A DNA stretch of 48,738 nt from Chthoniobacter flavus (GTDB lineage Bacteria > Verrucomicrobiota > Verrucomicrobiia > Chthoniobacterales > JACTMZ01), in assembly GCA_945871065.1 (NCBI GenBank), contig CAMBUL010000010.1, forward strand, positions 1 to 48,738, read 5' to 3'. Below the pieces are notes generated by a model, which saw nothing but the letters and a program-made list of their open reading frames with translations, was not told the origin of the DNA and did not search any database. How positions within the stretch are numbered: the first letter of the stretch is position 1; each line of letters opens with the position of its first letter. Below are positions 44,671-48,738 of this stretch, piece after piece. A program made the translations under genes and the position numbers.

Positions 44671-45915
44671 TCAGTTAAGCGCCTCGGGCGAAATCACTTT
44701 TTTGGCGACCTCCTCGCCGCTGGCCATCACCGCGTCGATGCTGGCCCCGCAGTTGGCATCACCAACCACCTGCACCCCGGGAGGCAGCACGCCCCAGGGC
44801 GAAGGACGGCGACGGAAGCCCGGCAACTGCTCGGGCACCGCATAGGGGACTTCGATCAAAGCCAAGGGACGCATCGATCGCGGGTCTTCTCCAAACCATG
44901 ACGCCACCTCTGCCCGCACCAATTCCGCATCCGCCGCGCGGGGATGGCCGGGCAGAACGGTTACACTCCACAAGTGCGCGCCCCGCGGCGCCAGACTGGG
45001 CGCGGCATTGCTGACCAAGGCGGCATGCAAGACCGGACTTTCTTCGCGCCTCGGCGGAAGGCAGAGCCACGCGCCGCGATAAAAAGGACGGTCTGCCGCA
45101 AAATAATGGACGGCCGTGGCCAGCGCGGGCCGTGGCCGGCCGCTCCCGATCAAGCGGCAGGCCGCCGGTTCGTCGACGGCCAGAATGACGTCGTCACCGG
45201 CCAGAAACACTCCGTTGGCGAAGCGTACCCCGCAAACCCTTCCCCCCGCGAAGACCAGTGCCTCCGCTCGCATTCCGTAACGGACCATGCCTTGGGGAAT
45301 CCCCGCCACCAACTGCTCAGCAAGAGCACCGATGCCCCGGGCCGGAAGCAGGGCCCGCCCCGTGACAAAGCGCCTCAAGTAACCAAGGAACACCTCTCCA
45401 CTGGTCCGCAACTCCGGGTCGAGCAACACGCCACCGAAAAAAGGCCGGGCAAAGCGCGTGAAAAAAGTTTCACTGAATCCGTAGCGCCGCAACATGGCCC
45501 CGGTCGAAAAGGTTTCCTCCGCTCCCCTGGATCCGAGGGACTTGGTAACCAGACGGAGCAAACGGAGCAAGTCGGCCCAGGGGATGACCTCCGCTCGTAG
45601 CGCGCCAAAGAGCGCCGGCGGCCGGCGCAAGGGGTTCTCCAGGCAACTCGGACGGCCACCTCCGACAAACATGGCGCCTGCCCGGAAGCGTCCGCCGCCC
45701 AATGCGGCAAAATCAAGATGTCGACGCGCCGTCGGATAGGAATCGAGGAGCACCTGGAACCCGCGGTCGAGTACGAAACCGTCCGGGGTCCGATCGGAAA
45801 CCGCCCTCCCACCAGGACGGTCGGATGCTTCGCAGAGGACAAACGGATGCCCGGCCCCCGAGAGCACCTTCGCGCAAGTCGAACCCGCCAACCCTGCGCC
45901 AACGACAATGGTCAT
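44671..45915 (-). CDS. FAD-dependent amine oxidase/phytoene desaturase-like protein
   Basis: The 414-residue protein starts MTIVVGAGLAGSTCAKVLSG (FAD-binding GxGxxG at 6-11) followed by EASDRPGGRAVSD, and ends VVGDANCGASIDAVMASGEEVA, the C-terminal FAD motif of the flavin amine oxidase/protoporphyrinogen oxidase-like superfamily. The middle region (GRALLPARGIGALAEQL) fits the same family. The substrate is unknown; carotenoid or amine substrates are both possible. The ATG at 45915 is chosen as the first with the complete nucleotide fold. It is divergent from glgP (83-nt gap). Confidence 0.88.
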   Translation of the reverse strand: MTIVVGAGLAGSTCAKVLSGAGHPFVLCEASDRPGGRAVSDRTPDGFVLDRGFQVLLDSYPTARRHLDFAALGGGRFRAGAMFVGGGRPSCLENPLRRPPALFGALRAEVIPWADLLRLLRLVTKSLGSRGAEETFSTGAMLRRYGFSETFFTRFARPFFGGVLLDPELRTSGEVFLGYLRRFVTGRALLPARGIGALAEQLVAGIPQGMVRYGMRAEALVFAGGRVCGVRFANGVFLAGDDVILAVDEPAACRLIGSGRPRPALATAVHYFAADRPFYRGAWLCLPPRREESPVLHAALVSNAAPSLAPRGAHLWSVTVLPGHPRAADAELVRAEVASWFGEDPRSMRPLALIEVPYAVPEQLPGFRRRPSPWGVLPPGVQVVGDANCGASIDAVMASGEEVAKKVISPEALN

Positions 45916-45998
45916 GAGGTTGTCAATACGCCCACACCCCGCTTTGAACAAATATTTCTCGCACCATTCGCATTCTACATTAACGTCCGACGCACATC

Positions 45999-48443
45999 AT
46001 GCACCAGATTCCACCTCTGAAATTCGAGAAGGAAATCATCGACGAGTTAAAATACACCATGGCCCGCGACCAAGGCACAGCGTCGCGACGGGAATGGTGG
46101 ATTGCCACCTCCATGGCCATCCAGCGCATCGTCATCGAGCGCATGATGAAAACCCTCGCTGTCCATAACGAGCAGAACGTCCGCCGCGTCTACTACATGT
46201 CCATGGAGTTCCTCATGGGCCGCCTCTTTGCCAACAACATGATTGCCGCGGGGGTCTTCAACCAAGTCAACGAAGCCCTCAACAACCTTGGTCACCCCCT
46301 CGAAGACACCCGCGACGAGGAATACGACATGGCGCTAGGCAATGGCGGCCTCGGGCGTCTCGCCGCCTGCTTCCTTGACTCGCTGGCCACTCTCGACCTC
46401 CCCGCCGTGGGCTACGGCATCCACTACCAATACGGACTCTTCAAACAGGAATTCCGCCACGGTTACCAAGTCGAACTTCCCGACGCGTGGATCCAATACG
46501 GCTCGCCTTGGGAAATCATCCGCCCCTCGCACCAGCAAGAGGTCCCGGTCTACGGCCATGTCGAGGCAGTGGACGACGGCTTCGGCCACACCCGCTCGGT
46601 CTGGGTCGATTTTCGCAAGATCATCGGTGTCCCTTATGACATTCCCATCCCCGGCTACGGCACCGAGACGGTCAACTTCCTCCGCCTCTGGGAATCCAAG
46701 GCTCCCGAAGAATTCGATTTCGACGCCTTCAACCGCGGCGGTTACGAGGAGGCGGTCCGCCAGAAGAACATGGCCGAGACGATCAGCAAAGTCCTCTACC
46801 CGAACGACAACACCGAGGCAGGCAAGGAACTTCGCCTCCTCCAGCAATACTTTTTCACCGCATGCTCCCTGCGCGACATCATCCGCCGGTTCCAGAAAGA
46901 CAACTCGGACTGGTTCAAATTCCCGGAGAAAGTCGCCATTCAACTCAACGACACCCACCCGGCCATCAGTATACCCGAACTGCAGCGCCTTTTGGTCGAT
47001 GACTACGACCTTACGTGGGACCAAGCCTGGTCCATCGTCACCCGCACTTTTGCTTACACCAACCATACCCTTCTGCCCGAGGCGCTAGAGAAGTGGAGTG
47101 TTGCACTCCTCCGCAAAGTCCTTCCCCGCCACGTGCAGATCATTTTCGAGATCAACAAAAGCTTCCTCGAGGAAGTCGAAAAGAAGTGGCCGGGCGATGT
47201 GGAGAAAAAGCGTGTTCTCTCCCTCATTGAGGAAAGCCATGAGCAAATGGTTCGGATGGGCCATCTCAGCGTGGTCGGCAGCCACTCGGTCAACGGTGTG
47301 GCCGCCCTGCACACCAAGCTGGTCAAATCCGACCTCTTCCCCGAATTCGACGCGCTTTATCCCGGACGGATCAACAACAAGACCAACGGCATCACCCCGC
47401 GGCGCTGGCTGGTGGCCTGCAACCCGCGCCTCTCCGACCTCATCACGCGCACGATCGGCAACGGCTGGGAGCGCAACCTGGACCTTCTTCGCAAACTCGA
47501 ACCCCACGCCAATGACGCCGAGTTCCGCGAGGAATTCATGGCGGTCAAACACGCCAACAAAGTGAAGCTGGCCAAACGCATTTTTGATGAATGCACCGTC
47601 ACCGTCGAACCCTCCGCCATGTTCGACGTGCAAATCAAGCGCCTCCACGAATACAAGCGGCAACACCTCAACCTTCTCCACATCCTTTGGCTCTACCGAC
47701 GTCTGCTCAAGGACCCGAATCTCGACATCCCGCCGCGTGTTTTCATCTTCGCGGCCAAAGCGGCGCCTGGCTATGACACAGCCAAACTCATCATCAAGGC
47801 GATCAACGCCGTAGGTGCGAAAATCAACGCCGACAAGCGCATCAAGGACAAACTCAAAGTTGCCTTCATGCCCAATTACCGCGTGTCCTTGGCCCAGCGC
47901 ATCGTTCCCGCCGCCGACCTCTCCGAACAAATCTCCACCGCCGGCAAGGAGGCCTCCGGGACCGGCAACATGAAACTTGCGCTCAATGGTGCGGTCACGA
48001 TCGGCACCCTCGACGGCGCCAATGTCGAGATCCTTGAAGAAGTCGGCGAAGACAACATTTTCATTTTCGGCCGCACGGTCGACGAAGTGCGCGAGTCGGT
48101 TGCCGCCGGCTATGACCCGCAGAAGTTCTACGGTTCCGACCCCGAACTCGCCGCCATCATCGACTGGCTGGGCACAGACTACTTCACCCCGGACGAAGGC
48201 GCCCATGTTCTCGCCCCGCTCCGCGACAATCTTCTCTATCACGACCCCTACCTTTGCCTGGCCGACTTCAAATCCTATTGCCACGCCCAGGAAAAAGTCT
48301 CCGCCGCGTTCCAAGACAAAGCCCGCTGGGGCAAAATGGCGGTCCTCAACACCGCGCGGGTCGGGAAATTTTCCAGCGACCGCACCATTTTGGAATACGC
48401 CAAAGACATTTGGCACCTCGATCCGGTTCCGATCCCCGGATAA
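45999..48443 (+). CDS. glgP: Glycogen/maltodextrin phosphorylase
   Basis: GlgP phosphorolyses alpha-1,4-glucan ends to glucose-1-phosphate using pyridoxal phosphate. The 814-residue product has the PLP-binding Lys659 in [20 protein letters not shown], preceded by the phosphate-binding segment [12 protein letters not shown]. Family motifs [60 protein letters not shown] and [13 protein letters not shown] are intact. Length matches the family. The ATG at 45999 ([11 protein letters not shown]) is the first start in the frame. Together with glgX and the amylase it indicates glucan turnover. A 295-nt tail without a gene follows. Confidence 0.97.
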   Translation: MHQIPPLKFEKEIIDELKYTMARDQGTASRREWWIATSMAIQRIVIERMMKTLAVHNEQNVRRVYYMSMEFLMGRLFANNMIAAGVFNQVNEALNNLGHPLEDTRDEEYDMALGNGGLGRLAACFLDSLATLDLPAVGYGIHYQYGLFKQEFRHGYQVELPDAWIQYGSPWEIIRPSHQQEVPVYGHVEAVDDGFGHTRSVWVDFRKIIGVPYDIPIPGYGTETVNFLRLWESKAPEEFDFDAFNRGGYEEAVRQKNMAETISKVLYPNDNTEAGKELRLLQQYFFTACSLRDIIRRFQKDNSDWFKFPEKVAIQLNDTHPAISIPELQRLLVDDYDLTWDQAWSIVTRTFAYTNHTLLPEALEKWSVALLRKVLPRHVQIIFEINKSFLEEVEKKWPGDVEKKRVLSLIEESHEQMVRMGHLSVVGSHSVNGVAALHTKLVKSDLFPEFDALYPGRINNKTNGITPRRWLVACNPRLSDLITRTIGNGWERNLDLLRKLEPHANDAEFREEFMAVKHANKVKLAKRIFDECTVTVEPSAMFDVQIKRLHEYKRQHLNLLHILWLYRRLLKDPNLDIPPRVFIFAAKAAPGYDTAKLIIKAINAVGAKINADKRIKDKLKVAFMPNYRVSLAQRIVPAADLSEQISTAGKEASGTGNMKLALNGAVTIGTLDGANVEILEEVGEDNIFIFGRTVDEVRESVAAGYDPQKFYGSDPELAAIIDWLGTDYFTPDEGAHVLAPLRDNLLYHDPYLCLADFKSYCHAQEKVSAAFQDKARWGKMAVLNTARVGKFSSDRTILEYAKDIWHLDPVPIPG

Positions 48444-48599
48444 TTTTCGCGGCACCGGCCACAAGCTGGTTACCCCAACCTGCCTCTACCGCAAATCCCC
48501 GTCTCATCGGTGAGTACAGGCAACCCGACCGGGCGCGGGTCCCTTTGGTCACGTCCAAGTCTACACCCGATTCTGCCGGAGCCCGCGTCCTGCCGGGGC

Positions 48600-48637
48600 C
48601 GGAACAAAAGGAGAATGAGACGGAACAAAAGGAGAAT
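48600..48637 (+). repeat. Two 17-nt direct repeats, 21-bp period
   Basis: CGGAACAAAAGGAGAAT occurs at 48600-48616 and again at 48621-48637, separated by four bases. The repeat period of 21 bp is about two helical turns, as in tandem binding sites for a regulator, and each copy contains AGGAG. No gene starts immediately downstream within the window, so the purpose is unknown. The rest of 48444-48599 shows nothing recognisable. Confidence 0.55.
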
Positions 48638-48669
48638 TCTCTAAACAGAGGTCTTATCGGGCTTGACAC

Positions 48670-48738
48670 CCGTATTCGCTCCGCCTCGCAGGAGGCCGGA
48701 GCGTAGCGGAGGCCGACGTAGAGGCGGAGCGAATACGG
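48670..48738. repeat. 18-bp inverted repeat element at the right window edge
   Basis: CCGTATTCGCTCCGCCTC (48670-48687) is the exact reverse complement of GAGGCGGAGCGAATACGG (48721-48738), which is the last sequence in the window, so the element may continue. The 33-nt interior repeats the same sub-motifs (GGAGCG, GGAGGCCG). It could be a terminator, a mobile-element end or a dispersed palindromic repeat like that at 42349-42415, with which it shares GTAGAGGCGG. Confidence 0.6.

Overview
The window is about 48.7 kb of dense, GC-rich chromosomal DNA. It most likely comes from a member of the Verrucomicrobiota (PVC superphylum). I infer this from the opening type IV pilus-style secretin with an N-terminal repeat region (resembling the Amuc_1098 group), the strong GC bias, the near absence of Shine-Dalgarno sequences, and outer-membrane genes (lpxK, an Mla-type ABC system). 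No plasmid, phage, insertion sequence, CRISPR array, rRNA or tRNA is visible. This is core genome with a few accessory genes.

Layout. 1-5079 (+): 5'-truncated secretin, coaE, rho, rnc. 5112-8342 (-): carB. 8453-11056 (+): a small unknown protein followed by MlaE, MlaF and MlaD homologues. 11057-12345 (-): thyA-folA. 12439-13236 (+): metallo-beta-lactamase-fold hydrolase. 13220-14077 (-): GYF_2/Yip1-like membrane protein. 14178-19420 (+): redoxin, glgX, Nudix hydrolase, flavoprotein oxidoreductase and type III polyketide synthase. 19417-21927 (-): class A penicillin-binding protein whose transpeptidase motifs are degraded. 22036-24668 (+): DCC-lipase maturation factor fusion and ribE. 24678-27629 (-): TlpA-like thioredoxin with an OB-fold tail, NAD(P)-binding epimerase-like protein, mscL. 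27719-28483 (+): orphan amino-acid-type binding protein. 28480-32327 (-): transketolase and an exported alpha-amylase. 32430-34474 (+): thrB, lpxK. 34431-36690 (-): AI-2E family permease and a WYL regulator. 36733-36906 (+): possible small basic protein. 36965-38668 (-): carA and an FHA protein. 39031-44647 (-): flippase-like protein, RibD-C-like protein, small membrane protein, rpmI, rplT, pheS, pheT. 44671-45915 (-): FAD amine oxidase-like protein. 45999-48443 (+): glgP.

How the genes work together. Most are housekeeping genes: pyrimidine and folate/thymidylate synthesis, translation, transcription termination, RNA processing, CoA, riboflavin and threonine synthesis, and lipid A and phospholipid handling. 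Three alpha-glucan enzymes (glgX, an exported amylase, glgP) suggest active glycogen or maltodextrin use. Genes are packed with 4-nt start/stop overlaps, and several convergent pairs overlap or abut at their stop codons. The few longer gaps hold palindromes and hairpins: a candidate structured RNA with terminator before carA, nested inverted repeats before ribE, and palindromic elements between rplT and pheS and at the window's right edge.

The most notable points are the PBP1-type protein without SxxK or SxN motifs, a Rho factor whose primary RNA-binding RNP1 motif is not recognisable, the type III PKS-flavoprotein pair, and the structured intergenic elements. I did not find an obviously new multi-gene system.
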